DNA of 64,000 bases. It comes from Oncomelania hupensis. Its lineage: Eukaryota; Mollusca; Gastropoda; Littorinimorpha; Pomatiopsidae. Both the position numbers and the translations under genes were made by a program. The DNA is taken from NCBI GenBank assembly GCA_036898135.1, contig CM072511.1:73928119-73992118 (forward strand). Direction: 5' to 3'. Positions 33,515 to 45,365 of the stretch are shown here, one piece after another; within the stretch, counting starts at the first letter, position 1; the number at the start of each line of letters is the position of its first letter. The notes beneath the pieces were generated by a model that was not told the DNA's origin, did no database searches, and saw nothing but the letters and a program-made list of their open reading frames with translations.

Positions 33515-33779
33515 AAGAGTGGAAATACAAAAACAAAACAATTTGTCTCAAAAACTATGGAGAGTGTTTTAGAAAACAGAAAAGAAACAATTTTACTTAC
33601 TTTCCATTCCCCTGGAGTAATAGAAATTACTATTTGATGCCTTGCTTTTTCTTTGTGTGCATCTTTGTCCGCTCCTTCCAAAGGTACTGTCACAGTGGAA
33701 CAGAAACTATTGTTAATATTACCATTGAACACAGTGAAAGTTTTATTTAAACATTTCAGTGACAGTAAAAAAAACAACA
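33515..33779. other. No gene seen
   Basis: Short A+T-rich unique-looking stretch with an unrecognised minus-strand ORF. Confidence 0.4.
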
Positions 33780-34250
33780 GTCAGTATAGACGAGGACAAA
33801 AAAGCAAAAACAAAACAAGATGACAAGCCATTCAAATGTATTTCCACACACATAGCCAAAAAATATGTATTTTAAAAAGTGTTCATTTTCTTGGCTGTGC
33901 GACTTTGCTTTATCCTAACGAAGCAAAAAGAAACCATGGAATAATAGGCCACTATCTGAACAATTTGCAAGCAAAATTTTATCCAAATGGGCTGCCAATT
34001 TTTAAGATGCAGTGCAAAATGTGTTTAGAAAATGGTGAAGCATAATAATCTTGACTTTTGAAAAAACATGTTTAGCAGTGGTTAAAGTGTACATAAATGA
34101 AAAAGTATGAATTTTGGTTCTGTTATTCTTGAGATAAGACAAAGAGTTTATTTTAAACAAAAAAAGTGAAATTTGGAGCGATGGACAACAAGACTGTTAC
34201 TGAAAGAAGACTGAAAGATGGTCCATAAAACTGCTCCAGCCAGTTTTGAG
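33780..34250 (+). repeat. Dispersed repeat R3 copy
   Basis: AAGATGACAAGCCATTCAAA, AAAGTGTTCATTTTCTTGG and AATAGGCCACTATCTGAA match 53,190-53,420, its inverted partner at 53,690-53,880 and, in part, 49,380-49,530. Confidence 0.6.
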
Positions 34251-34599
34251 GCAAAACCTATTTCTTCTTCTGTCTAGAATGTTCACCTGTCATACTCGAC
34301 AATTACTGACACGTAATGGAGTGCTTTGTAGTACTAAGTTGTGGGTTTCTTCATTGGAGGCAGAAAAACAAAGTAGACAGAACAAGTAACTGAATTAATT
34401 TTTCCTTTTTCTTAAAGCAACCTCTCTATGTGGAGCTGTGTAAGGCACTGGCCATCCACATAGCATCCTAATGATGCACCAGGCCTACAAGCCCCCGCTG
34501 CCTAAAAAAACAAAAAAACAATTTAAAAAAAGAATAGAAAAAAAAATCGTTTATGGTTTGGATTTAGGTTTCTTTCAGCACCTTTGCCGTAAAGGTGAA

Positions 34600-36300
34600 A
34601 GTACAGGACTGGACAGTTGAGGAAGGTAGGTAGTTTCAGTCACTGAAGATGCGAGGGAAAAGGTAATGTTGCGATAGTTAGTGCGACACTGGATGCATGA
34701 GTACTGTTTAATATACAATGGCAAAGCCGTTGCTGATCTTGTACAGCATGGCAAGCCGAGAGCATAGGAGTGGTTTCAGTGTGGGACACTGTAGCTGCTG
34801 TAGCAAGTCCTTGTATCTGTTCAGGACAAATCTGGCAGCACTTTACTAGGTCTTTTAAGGTTTGTGATGAGTCTGCTGGTGTGAGGACCCCAAACAGTGC
34901 ATAATCTACAATGGAATGTACCATCGCCTTGTAAGCCAGCTCCTTGGTAGAACACCCCTTCAGGTTCCTTCACACGAAACCTAGGACTCTACTCTGGCGC
35001 AGATATTGTCGACATGTTGACCCCAGGACAGGTCAGATTGCACTGGGTGACTCCAAGATACTTCGTAGTCATCTTACTCTAGAATGTGGCCATGGAGTGT
35101 AGCTGGAGTTGGTGTTGGAAGGCTTTCTACTGTGGTTTAAGGCTAGCTGGCTACGCATGTCTGGATGGAAAGCTATGTCCCACTCTTTCTCCCAGTCCTC
35201 TAGCCTGAGTAGGTCCTCTTGGAGTTTGGCTGTCATCTGCATTGTGCAGCATGTGGTACAGAGCAGTGTCGTTGGCAAAAAAGTCGCGATGAGATGTAAC
35301 CTGGGAAGGTAGATCATTATGTACATCAGGAAGAGGCCGAGCACAGAGCCTTGTGGGATGCAAGCAGACTTCACATTCAAACTGAGCTCCATCAACCACA
35401 ACTACTCTCGGTTGGTTGTGTAGGAAGTTTGCATTGGGGTCGTTCCAGCATGGGACACTAGCTGCTGTAGCAAGTCCTTGTGTCTGTTCAGGACAAATCT
35501 GGCAGCACTTTACTGGATCTCCTAGAGGTTTGTGATGAGTCTGCTGGTGTGAGGATCCCAAACAGTGCATATTCTACAATGGAATGTACCATCGCCTTGT
35601 AAGCCAGCTCCTTGGCCTTGGTGGAACACACCTTCAGGTTCTTTCTCAAGAAACCTAGGACACTATTTTGGCGCAGATATTGTTGACATGTTGACCCCAG
35701 GACAGGTCAGACTGCACAGGGTGGCTCCAAGATACTTCGTAGTCATCTTGCTCTAGAATGTGGCCATGGAGTGTAGCTGGAATTGGTGTTGGGAAGCTTT
35801 CTACTATGGTTCAAAGCTAGCTGGCTACACATGTCTGGAAAGCCATGTCCAACTCTTTCTCCCAGTCCTCTAGCCCGAGTAGGTCCTCTTGGAGTTTGGC
35901 TGTCATCTGCATTGTGCAACATGTGGTACAGAGCAGCGTCGTTGGCAGAGTCGGGACAGAGATGTAACCTGGGAAGGTAGATCATTATGTACATCAGGAA
36001 GAGGCCGAGCACAGAGCCTTATGGGATGCAAGCAGACTTCACGTTCAGACTGTGCTCCATCAACCACAACTACTCGCCGTTGGTTGTGTAGGAAGTTTGC
36101 AATCCAGTTGGTGGTGCTTCCTCTCACTTTGTAATGATGAAACTTGTTTGTGAGCATGCTGTGGTTCACACGGTCAAACGCTTTGGCAAAGTCCAGCACT
36201 ATCACATCCATCGCAATGCCTCTCTCCACAGTGGCAGACTTCTTCAGTGAATGAGGAGTTGGGTCTCCAAGCAAGCTGCAGAACTTTGAAAAAAAAATCT
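34600..36300 (-). pseudogene. Jockey-like LINE RT with tandem duplication
   Basis: On the minus strand: VIVLDFAKAFDRVNHSML, STTNWIANFLHNQRRVVVVD, then PQGSVLG..LFLMYI, FANDTALYHMLHNADDSQT and the C-terminal KAMVHSIVDYALFGVLTPA. The block from the RT palm to the C-terminus occurs twice: about 34,765-35,433 and 35,434-36,095, offset ~667 bp. The catalytic F/YADD has become FAND. Frameshifts are present throughout. Confidence 0.8.
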
Positions 36301-36399
36301 CTGAAGTTTGGCCGTGGTCTAGGGGCCGCCTAGGCCCCTGTGGGGTCCAGGGGCAAAGCCCTGGTGGGGGGTTCAGGGGCGCGAATCCCTCCAAAGAAA

Positions 36400-37136
36400 A
36401 GAAAAATGGCACTTTTTATGGCCATTTTGTTGTATTTCCTGGATGAAATACTGGAAAATGTATAGCTATGTTTTGGGGGGAAAAAGTTTTTTTTTAGTAT
36501 GAACAGGTTAAAAAAAGTGCAAATTGCCTTTTTTTAAAAAAATTTTTAAATCATTTATTGACACCATCAGATTTCTTCTTGAATACCTCACATCAAAATA
36601 AGTTATAAAAAAATTGGCACTTGACTTGTGACTTTTGAATTAAAAAATCTGAAAAATGTATGTTTTCCAAAAAAATAAAAAGTTTATTTTTAAGCACAGG
36701 TGAAAAAAGTAAATTTATTTTAATTGTTTTACTATTAATGAGAAAAAAACTGGCACTTTTAAAGGTCATTTTCCTGTATTTCCTGAATCAAAACATTGAG
36801 GATAGAGGAAAAATTGAGGATAGAGGAAAAAAAAACTTCACATCAAAAGAATACTTCACATCCAAAAAAGTTATAACAAGTTTCATTTCTTTTACTTACA
36901 CTTAATAGGGAAAAATGGCTCTTTCAAATGCCATTTTGTTGTATTTTCTTAATCAAAATACGGAAAAAAATGTTTTGGAAAAAACAACAACAACAGAACT
37001 ATGAACAGGTGGGGAAAATAAGCAACATGTTTTTAATTTTAAATCATTTATGACACCTTCAGATGTTTTCTTGAATACTCAACATCAAAAAAGTTGTAAC
37101 CAGTTCAGCTGTATTCCTTTTATGTACACATAATAT
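36400..37136. repeat. Diverged ~250-bp tandem units
   Basis: Units starting GGGAAAAATGGCNCTTTNNA(A)TGCCATTTTGTTGTATTT recur at about 36,404, 36,750 and 36,905, and again at 40,112 beyond the TIR element. Each contains ATGAACAGGT..AAATCATTTAT.GACACC and CAACATCAAAAAAGTTGTAA-like blocks. Confidence 0.7.
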
Positions 37137-37327
37137 ATCGTCACGCTCATAACATAAATGCCTAACTCAGACTTAGGCAGTTGTGCAGTAGGGGTTAAAA
37201 CAAAGCCCTGGGAAGACAAGCCATCTGTGCTAGAGAGTACAAGTCTCTATTTAAATCGTAACGGTCGCCACAGCTTCGTATGCCAAATTGCCTATCTCAT
37301 TCCTGACATAGGCATTTTGCAACCAAT

Positions 37328-37411
37328 ATGGCGGCGCCCAGACGCATTGAACAATTTTGGGCTGAAAAAGCAACAGAGATGTTGCAAAACATACTTCAAT
37401 CAGAAGAGAAG
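37328..37411 (+). CDS. Possible first coding exon in TIR element
   Basis: ATGGCGGCGCCCAGACGC opens a 28-codon frame (MAAPRRIEQFWAEKATEMLQ..) ending at a strong donor AAG|GTAAGT. A candidate next exon starts after TTTATAG at 37,682 and stays open in phase until the SINE-A insertion. No family is recognised; support comes only from the start context and splice signals. Confidence 0.4.
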
Positions 37412-37786
37412 GTAAGTAATCAATTTTAGAACTTATTATTCTTAGGTGTTGTAGGAAAATGGCTATAAATGTTGTTCCAAGCATCATCTTCAATGTGAAG
37501 CGATTGATATCGGCAATTTGCAAATTAAGTCAGAGCTGAGATAGGCATTTTGTCTTAAACGGCAGACTGACTGTAAAAAAACGTTAAATAAAGTTAAAAT
37601 ACTTGGCTATTTACCATTTAGCATTGCTAACCATTGTTCTCGTTTTATATTACATAAAATATCGAGCATATTTATTTATAGATGCGTCTGTATATGCGTG
37701 TGCCCATAGATCCCCACGACTGTGACGATGAAGCGCGGGAAGCTACCAGCCTGAGTCCTCCTCGTCAAGTGAGGAAGACGACATTA

Positions 37787-38203
37787 CATTACATTACATT
37801 AAATGGTTATTGCTTTAGGTCCAGCAGACTCATCCGAGCCAAATCAGGACCAGAGAAGTGAAAGAGGACTCACCCCTGATCCGCTTAAAAGATCTGCCGA
37901 AAAAACCCTAGTGGTAACACTGAAGGCAATCTACCAGCCGGTCACTTTACAATTAAAGACATCCCACGCAGGGAACGCTGAGGCTATACTCTAATTTATC
38001 GAACCTCCGTTTACAAAACAAAATAGAATACAAGCAACATTATACAATATCAACAAAACCCATACATATAAAATGTCTACATTGCCAAATAATATCATAG
38101 GAAGCCCCAGTGACCATTTGGCAGAAAGCATCCAATATTCCCAAGCTGATCCAACAGACCTCACACACAAATGAGTAGTTTGTCCCGGAAGAGTTGTCCA
38201 AGA
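37787..38203 (-). mobile_element. SINE-A copy, 5' truncated
   Basis: (ACATT)n tail at the left, then TTTAGGTCCAGCAGACTC and the core to CCCGGAAGAGTTGTCC. The 5' third is missing. It splits the cargo gene of the TIR element. Confidence 0.8.
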
Positions 38204-38487
38204 GACAAGTGCATGGGCAGGAAGTAGGAATCAAAGTGTTTAGGGCCAGTGAGAATTCGAGCTTTTCCCTCTCAGACTTGAGCTGCTTAGCTCAACTACC
38301 GCTTACCCATTTGCAACTTCACACTTTGCCACAACTGGAAGATCACCCTGAGGAAGTTATTGCCACTTTATGTGAAATAAAAATGTTGCAGGTGCTTCTT
38401 GTTGAGCGTCTAACATGGTTTAGCCCCGGTCAAGTGGAACAGATATTAGTGTCTTGTAAGAACTTAAAACGTTCTATTTCACACTAA
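38204..38487 (+). CDS. Leucine-rich-repeat-like cargo ORF (partial)
   Basis: An open frame of ~94 codons after the SINE-A junction, ending TAA. Its periodic leucines (LAQLPLTHLQLHTLPQLE, IKMLQVLLVERLTWF, ILVSCKNLKRS) look like ribonuclease-inhibitor/F-box-type LRRs. It is not a transposase domain that I know. It may be captured host sequence; alternatively an uncharacterised accessory ORF. Confidence 0.45.
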
Positions 38488-38569
38488 GATGGAAATGGCA
38501 GCCCTGAATGACCTCTACAAAGCACACAGAGACGTCCTGTCCGGAAAAGACTTTCTATGCCTGGGTGCA

Positions 38570-39000
38570 GGTAGAAGGGAGGGGAGAGGGAGTGCTCTTT
38601 GATGCATCGAGTCAAGTACAAATACTTCACTGCTGCAAGTGAATTACCTTTGTATGGATCACATACAAATAATTGTTTGGTTTGCAAGCACACAGAAGTT
38701 AATTAAGCAAGTATAATAATTACATTTAAGAGGAGCGCGAGAGTGCCATGATGCTTTGAGTTAAGTAAATAAATGAATAAAATTTTACAAGGGTAAAGGG
38801 AAGGGAAGGGGGAGTGTGATAAGATGCCAACAGTCAAGTACACACTTTACTGCACCTTTAATTTGGATCACATTAACAATAATTATTTGTGTCTAATTTT
38901 TTTTAATTTTGCAAGCACACAGAAGATGTGTTTGTGTATTATGTCTTTTTATGAGGAGAGGATGTGTTCTATGATGCCTTTAGTCAAGTACAAAGTAATA
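38570..39000. repeat. Diverged ~180-bp tandem repeat
   Basis: The blocks AGTCAAGTACAAA.ACTTCACTGC, TGGATCACAT.A.CAATAATT and TTTGCAAGCACACAGAAG recur at about 38,600, 38,835 and 39,600 (after the RTE insert), with partial copies at 38,720 and 38,980. Confidence 0.65.
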
Positions 39001-39598
39001 GACAAAGGCTCCCGACAGCAAGTCCTCTCCAGGATCGCAAAAACAACTGCTGCCCTGGCGAGGTTGAAGCAATTTGGAAAGACAGGACCATCAGTTTACA
39101 TTCCAAGGTAAGACAGCTGCGCTCTCTTGTCATCTCCGTCTTCCTATATGCTTGCGAGACATGGACCCTCACAGCAGATCTACAACGAAGAATACAAAGC
39201 ATGGAGATGAGGTGCTACAGAAGATTTCTGGGTATTTCCTACACCAGCACATCACCAACGACGAAGTCCGACAGACCATCACACAAGCCATTGGACAACA
39301 CGATGACCTGCTCACAGTGGTAAAAAAACGGAAACTCCGATGGCATGGCCACGCCACCAGATCATCAGGTCTTGCAAAGACTATCCTGCAAGGCACAGTG
39401 CAAGGAGGTAGATGAAGAGGGAGACCGAAAAAGAGGTGGGAGGACAACATTCGAGAAAGGACTGGTTTTACACTGAGCGAAACCATGAGGGTTGCTGAAG
39501 ACAGGGAAAGATGAAGTACGCTGGTTAAACGATCATCTGTGGTGCTCCTACGACCTCCGAGTTACGGGATAGGACAGGAATAGGCTAGGAAAGTAATA
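38992..39598 (+). mobile_element. RTE-1 3' fragment with 9-bp TSD
   Basis: AAAGTAATA flanks it (38,992-39,000 and 39,590-39,598). It encodes diverged RTE C-terminus (VFLYACETWTLTADLQRR, LTVVKKRKLRWHGHATRSS) with frameshifts and ends in a decayed GGATA tail. Confidence 0.88.
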
Positions 39599-40111
39599 CA
39601 TCACTGCTGCAAGTAGATCACAGTTTGTTAGATCACATTAAATTAAAAAGGATTATTTCTATTGACATTTTGTTTGCAAGCGCATAGAAGATGTGTAGGT
39701 TTATGAAAAAACTATGTGTTGTTTTTTTAGGCTTGTCATGTTTTACCGTTGACATTGCAAGTACATGAAGTTTTTTTGTTTATCTTTAAGTTATTGATTA
39801 AATGAAAAAAAAAATCAATATTGCCTATCTTGTGTTTTTGTCTTTTAAAAACTTTCTTATGCCTATCTGAAGTTTCACTTCTTGCCTATCTCAGCATTTG
39901 TTAATGCTCATTCTGCCTAAATCAGTTTGCAGGCAAACGAACAAACATTTCTCAAAACTGGCTTCAACACACATTGGCAACTTCATTCTGTGAAGATATA
40001 TGCAAAAAAAATCTTTAAAGAATGTTCAGTTTAAAAAATAACACGTTTTTATCGTTTATCTCGAAACTATGAAAATTGAGTTAGGCAATTATCTTATGAG
40101 CGTGACGATAT

Positions 40112-41220
40112 GGGAAAATTGTCACTTTCATATATACTATTTTGTTTATTTTTGGAATCAAAATACTGAAAAATGAATAGTTAGTTATGTTTTGAAAAAA
40201 GTTATTTGTAACAAAACCATGAACATCTCAGATAATTGTTGGAACAGCTGAAAGATTTTGATTAGGTTTTACTTCTTAAAAAAATAGAAAATGGATGTTT
40301 GCTTTGCTTGGACTTGGAGGTCATCACGAGAAACTAAGTTTGTTGCACACTTTCTTTTAGCAGCCGTCTCACGAGCCACAGCTGTGCAGGGCCGTTTTCT
40401 TCCTGCTGAAAAAAATATTCTCGGGATTTTTTCTCTCTTAATTTTTTTTTTTCTCGGAATTTTTTTTATTCTTACTCAAAAAATTGCGGATCCACGGAGA
40501 GTTCTGCAGCCTGTCCAAGGTACACATACTATTGGTAAGGATGTGCTTGGACTCTTAAGTATTACATAATTGCGCTAACAAGGGTATGCTCAAGCGCCTT
40601 GACAATGACACTGGTGAGAAAGATAGGCCTGTAGTTAGCCTTATAGTGCTCTGCTTCTCCCTTGATTTGTAACTATAGGCATTTTCGGTCCATTTTTGTA
40701 TTTCCAGATATTATTAATGGGAATGAGAACAAGGCAATGTCTTTCTGTCTGTTTCAAGCCAAATCTCAAACTATACTAAACGGATTTTGACAACACATTA
40801 GCTAGGTTAGTGGCCAGCTCCCTTCGCTGCAACACAAAGGACAAGGTCGTTGGAGTAATTTTGTTTGCTTTACAGGTACTCATGGTCAATTATTCAGAAG
40901 CAGTTCGGTTGTCAGTCTTAAGTCTTCGGTAGCTCCAAATTAATTTGTTTGTTTAAAATACATTGTTAGCCTTATTTAAAACGGATCAGCCCAATTTTTA
41001 TTAGCTTTACTATGCAGACTACTACTTCTAAGCATTGTATGTGATTCATAGCTGTACTTTCTTAAATTGTAAAGGCTGCTGAAGTTCATTATTTTCTAAA
41101 CATATTTTGCTCTGTATATCTAAATTGGCTGAACCAAGTTTAATAATTTGTTTGCTTGCAGATAGTTCAGATAGTGGCCAACGATTCCATGCTTTCATTT
41201 TTATTCTTTAGGATAAGCTT
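40112..41220. other. No gene seen; repeat-unit remainder
   Basis: The first ~160 bp continue the ~250-bp tandem unit interrupted by the TIR element. The rest has no recognisable coding signature. Confidence 0.5.
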
Positions 41221-41221
41221 C

Positions 41222-41413
41222 GTACAGTGCAAGGAGGTAGAAGAAGAGGGAGACCGAAAAAGAGGTGGGAGGACAACATTCGAGAATGGACTGGTTTGAC
41301 ACTGAGCGAAGCCATCAGGGCTGCTAAGGACAGAGAAAGATGGAGTGTGCTGGTTAAGTGATCATCTGTGGTGCCCCTATGACCTCCGGGTTATGGGACA
41401 GGATAGGATAGGT
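41222..41413 (+). mobile_element. RTE-1 extreme 3' fragment
   Basis: From GTACAGTGCAAGGAGGTAG through the ENIREWTGLTLSEAI coding block to GGATAGGATAGG. Only ~190 bp remain. Confidence 0.85.
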
Positions 41414-41495
41414 TTGATTCAGGTCTAGCAGTTGGGTAAGAACCACATGCGTGCTTGATTCTGCTTTCATCACGTGATTGATTAGGGTACAGTCA

Positions 41496-42866
41496 CAGGC
41501 ATGCTACAGCCAAAATTAAGATCTGTCGAGTGGCGCCAGCAAAGCAGGGACGCGATGCTTGGGGGGGTCCGGAAAATTTTTGAAAAGATGGTTAAAATCT
41601 ATGCATTCTGAGCCCTTTTTTATGGGGTCAGATCAGTTTTTTTGGTACTAAAATGCTGTTGTTAGCTCTCGATCTCCACATAATGAATTTATTTCAAACA
41701 TCAGTTAAGCCTTGTATTAATCAAACATTCCTATTGACTGCAGACAAGAATGGTTTAAAAACAATGACAAGACAAGGCTTTACCAATGCACATATTGTCC
41801 AAAACCGAGTTATACCTTTACTACTTTATAGTCAAAAGGGTAGAATGAAAAATGCATGTTTACTTTTTCTAACTGAAAGCATATTTATGTGAGACAAGCC
41901 TCAGGAAAAAAAATGAAACCAATAAACATTAAGTTGTTTTTGTTCTTGGTAGGTTTATTTCAGTAGTAGTCAGCAATCATTAAAGTAAATCAAACTGTTT
42001 ATGCAACAAAATACAAATGTACATTGGCCAATTCATGGTAATTGACATTTGGACACATTAAAAAAAAAAAAAAAGTAACGTTTCAGTATTAAAAAAAATT
42101 CTCATGTGGTAACTGACATGACATCAGAGGACTGCATTAAACAACTTGATTAGCAAGGGAATGCTTCAAAAAAAAAAAAAGATCATAACTTGGCTTCTAA
42201 TAAAATAAGAAAAGAAAAAGCAGTGAAAAACTTCTTTATACTTCAGTTCTTAAAATGCAAATTCCATTAAAGGATTGCTAAAAATCAATAATTAGAACAC
42301 ATTTTATTGGTTTTTAACTGATATTTTCATGAACAAAATGAAATGGTCTTGATGTGGTCTGTAAGGGCCCGAACACCCGCCGATTTGTAATTTAATTCGC
42401 ATCGGCAGAGCGTGCAGTAGGCCTTTCCAGGCTGTTTGATTTTGCAGATGTACGTTCCGTACTCGACATCCTCGTGTTTTCTCTCAAGCCATTTCCAGAG
42501 CCACTTGTTTTTTTCTCCCTTATCCCAGTCTCCAAGACTGCCCCTCTCCACAATGTCATTGCAATACATTTCAAGACGAAAGCAAGCGGAGTCTAAACGA
42601 ACATATTCTAACTATGGCGGTACGGAAAAGAATGCGGAAGTCGAATATCGTGACGCGCATGCGCATTGATTAGACTGGATCCGTGGTATCTCACAGGGAC
42701 TAGCCTAAGGTTGACTGTCTCACAAATGTGTGGCGCGATTTTAAAATTTGATCTTGATTTTTTTTCACTGAAAATGTTTAACTTTCTCGGAAAAATTTTA
42801 ACTTAAGCGGAAACCAAAAGTGGTTGTCGCAGAAATCCGCGAAATCGCGGAAAAGTAGCATGCCTG
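41496..42866 (-). mobile_element. hAT-like element with 12-bp TIRs
   Basis: CAGGCATGCTAC at 41,496 and GTAGCATGCCTG at 42,855-42,866 are perfect inverses. AGTCA directly flanks both sides. The right subterminal region has CCGCGATTTCGCGG-type palindromes. It carries one BED-finger exon (42,327-42,569) but no catalytic domain, so it is non-autonomous. Confidence 0.8.
42327..42569 (-). CDS. BED-like zinc-finger fragment
   Basis: Frame KWLWKWLERKHEDVEYGTYI, then AYCTLCRCELNYKSAGVRAL, then TDHIKT. The C-x2-C and following H fit the N-terminal BED-type finger found in hAT transposases. The final His of the finger is replaced by ISFCS and a stop, so it is truncated or continues through a lost exon. 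Confidence 0.6.
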   Translation of the reverse strand: MYCNDIVERGSLGDWDKGEKNKWLWKWLERKHEDVEYGTYICKIKQPGKAYCTLCRCELNYKSAGVRALTDHIKTISFCS

Positions 42867-44532
42867 AGTCATGAATCGAAAAGCGTGTTGGAAAATACTG
42901 CAGGCACACAGCGACGTTCAGTGAGTGCATGAGTACTATTCTGAGACCAGAAACCAGTACAGAAGCACAGCCGGCAAAGATAAACGATCGGCAACTTCTC
43001 CGTATTCTTATAAAAGCTACCGTATTTCCGTATTCAATTCACTGAGCCGGAATTAAATATGGTCAATCCATACTGGTTGGCACCTCTGTTTATGCTATTT
43101 TACACTTGTTTTGTTGTTCGTAGACTAGGAAATAATTTTTTTTTTAAAATGTTTTAATGAAATTAACGACATATTTTATGGAATTAACTAAATAATTTGT
43201 GTCTTCGTATAGCGTAAATATTTTCAAAATTTCCGGAAAATCCAGAATATATTTTCTCATATAATGAAAAAAAAAATTGCAAGGTTGTGAATCAGCAAAT
43301 GTCGAACCTCGAAGTAGCAAGGGTTCACTGTTAACTGTTTTAATGTGACTATTGTGTGTGTGAGATTTACTTCAAATGTTTATTTTTTAATTTTGATATT
43401 TTAATGCAATTGCTTTTTAATTTACTGATTGTAATTGTCGCGAAACGAAAAGCTCGCGAGTATTTTATTTTTCCAAGTGCCAACTTTTGTATTGGGCGCC
43501 TGTGGCAATGGTAGGGATATGATATAAGTTTCGCTACGTGTCAATCGCCATTTTTTGTGTTCTATGTTTAGTTTTAGAAAGAATGAAATAGACGAATTTG
43601 ATTGATAATTCTTTTGTGTGAAAGATGGAGATTAGTTCTGATAATAAAATTTTAGGGAAAACAAAGATATTGTAAACTATTAATTTTATAAATGTAATAT
43701 TTGAGGTGAAAGTTTCTTTTTGCTTTGTGATGTTCTCATTGGCTATTCCAGTGATAAAAGTGTGGTAGCCTAGGTGAAATAGATTCGAGGCAGAATCGGT
43801 TGAATAAACAGTCAAAAGATCAGTTGGGAGGAAGATCTAGACGGGACAGGGGGAGGACATAATTCAAGCTCCGGGGAAACTTGATGAATTGGATGCCAAC
43901 AATAGTTTAGCTTGCCGCTGAACGATGTCGGACGTGGCTGGGCCAGGAAATTAGTTGTTCCTCAGCGTTTGATTTGTCTTAGTCGAATTCTTGCACCGCA
44001 GGGTGTTTTTATTTTGGCTTTCCGTATCTATCTCATCTCGGAGACTACATTGGACTCTTCTCTGACGTCTATGTTCGCGGTTTGGTTGATTGATTCTACG
44101 ATGGGACTGTACGTCAATGATGGCTACAGACGTCTCTGGTGGGTCACGGACAGCCACTAGATCTAATAGCGACATCAGCGTCAAGTTCCATTTCCGATGA
44201 ACTTTTCCTACAACTCAGCCTTAATCGGGTTCTTCATTTGTCAACAACAGCAACGATGACTTTAATCACAGACAAGTTAAATATTCAAGTGAAGTGAACC
44301 ACGACGGGAAGTATCGTCAATTATATCTTTTCAAGAAAAAAAATAACAGAATATAATAAAAGAATCGAACTTGGGAAAAACGTGTTATGTGTTTGTGGAG
44401 TGATGGAAAGAAATGGTGTACCTTAGGTTTTTTAATTGAAATAAAACCACGTTATAAGGTAAGTCATGAAAGTCAAGGAAGTCCTTCACAAGTAGTGATC
44501 ACCCAGTAACATTGGTTTTGTGACAGTGACAC
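42867..44532. other. No gene seen; possible LTR end near 44,513
   Basis: No domain-bearing ORF. At 44,507-44,530 the sequence CAGTAACATTGGTTTTGTGA resembles an LTR end (..CA) followed by a primer-binding-like TGG, but no second LTR is present in the window. Confidence 0.3.
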
Positions 44533-44891
44533 CAGACCTGCTTACTTGTACGAATTTGGCGTACAATGTACGATATTTTGATGCCTTTTACGATTGTACG
44601 CCAAGCCTACTAAAAATTACGATTTTTGGCTAGTAAAAAAAAAAAAAAAAGTTTTTATATGTTTTCGGTTGTAAGATTTAATTTACTTCCTGTTCCAATA
44701 ACTTCCGGCAGTGCCTAGACGGAAAATTAGGATTGGTTACAACATAAAGGTTGTCCAATCAGCGCTGGTTTAACATTTGGCTACGGTATCTCGCCTTGTG
44801 GTACTCTAATACTGTTCGTATTGGCGCCGTTCTTGTAAAATTACATGCCACGTTTCCACATCAGCGTTCGATATTATACAGTACAGCAATA

Positions 44892-45365
44892 ATGTCCTCC
44901 AAGAAGAGAAAGGCACACGAAACGGATACTGAGGATGAAGGAGAAACTTCTACCAATGTGAATAAGGAACTGATTCCGCGGAAGAAACAGAAAGTTTATC
45001 AGCAGGTGTTTCTACCTGATTATCAGACGAAATTTCGAGAGTTAAGGCCTTCGTCGAAGGGTTCGTCATTTGCCCACTGCACGATCTGCAAGTCTGACTT
45101 TTCAGTAGCACATGGTGGTCAGAACGACTGTAAGAAGCATTGTGAAACAAAGTCTCACAAGTCGTATGAGGCATTGAATCAAAACACAACAACGTTGACC
45201 ACTTTTTGTCAGAGACCCAACATGGCTGCATCATTTCAAGAACAAGTTACCCGTGCAGAAGCAGTGATGTGTGGCATGATTGCAGAACTCAATTTGTCAC
45301 TTTCTTCAGCTGACACCTTCACCAAAGCCTTTGTGAAATGTTTCCAGATTCCAAGTTTGCAGCAA
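44892..45365 (+). CDS. hAT transposase exon 1 (BED finger)
   Basis: From ATG 44,892 (MSSKKRKAHETDTEDE, basic/acidic nuclear-type start) through FAHCTICKSDFSVAHGG and CKKHCETKSHKSY. This is a C-x2-C..H..H BED-type DNA-binding finger. The helix RAEAVMCGMIAELNLSLS follows, as in this transposase group. The exon ends CAGCAA|GTAAGC, phase 0. An upstream in-frame ATG at 44,751 is less likely because it lies in the subterminal region. Confidence 0.8.

Larger units (their letters stand above)
37137..40111. mobile_element. Unclassified ~3-kb TIR element with cargo ORF
   Basis: Ends ATATCGTCACGCTCATAA and its inverse TTATGAGCGTGACGATAT continue as TIRs of about 33 bp (to TGCCTAACTCA). Subterminal copies of TGCCTATCTCA-like units occur near both ends (37,268, 37,535; 39,824, 39,875). 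It interrupts a tandem repeat whose sister unit at 36,900 shows the empty site. SINE-A (37,787-38,203) and RTE-1 (39,001-39,589) copies are nested inside. No transposase is recognised. Confidence 0.8.

Noticed and set aside
40291..40569. 92-aa ORF after the TIR element
   Set aside because: Centre is a T-rich run giving IFFLGIFF; no recognisable domain.
43912..44160. 82-aa ORF as host gene
   Set aside because: No domain, no splice context and an overlapping ORF of similar length on the other strand.
43494..44513. Solo LTR ending at AGTAACA|TTGG
   Set aside because: The end resembles an LTR/primer-binding junction, but there is no second copy, no TSD and no clear start.
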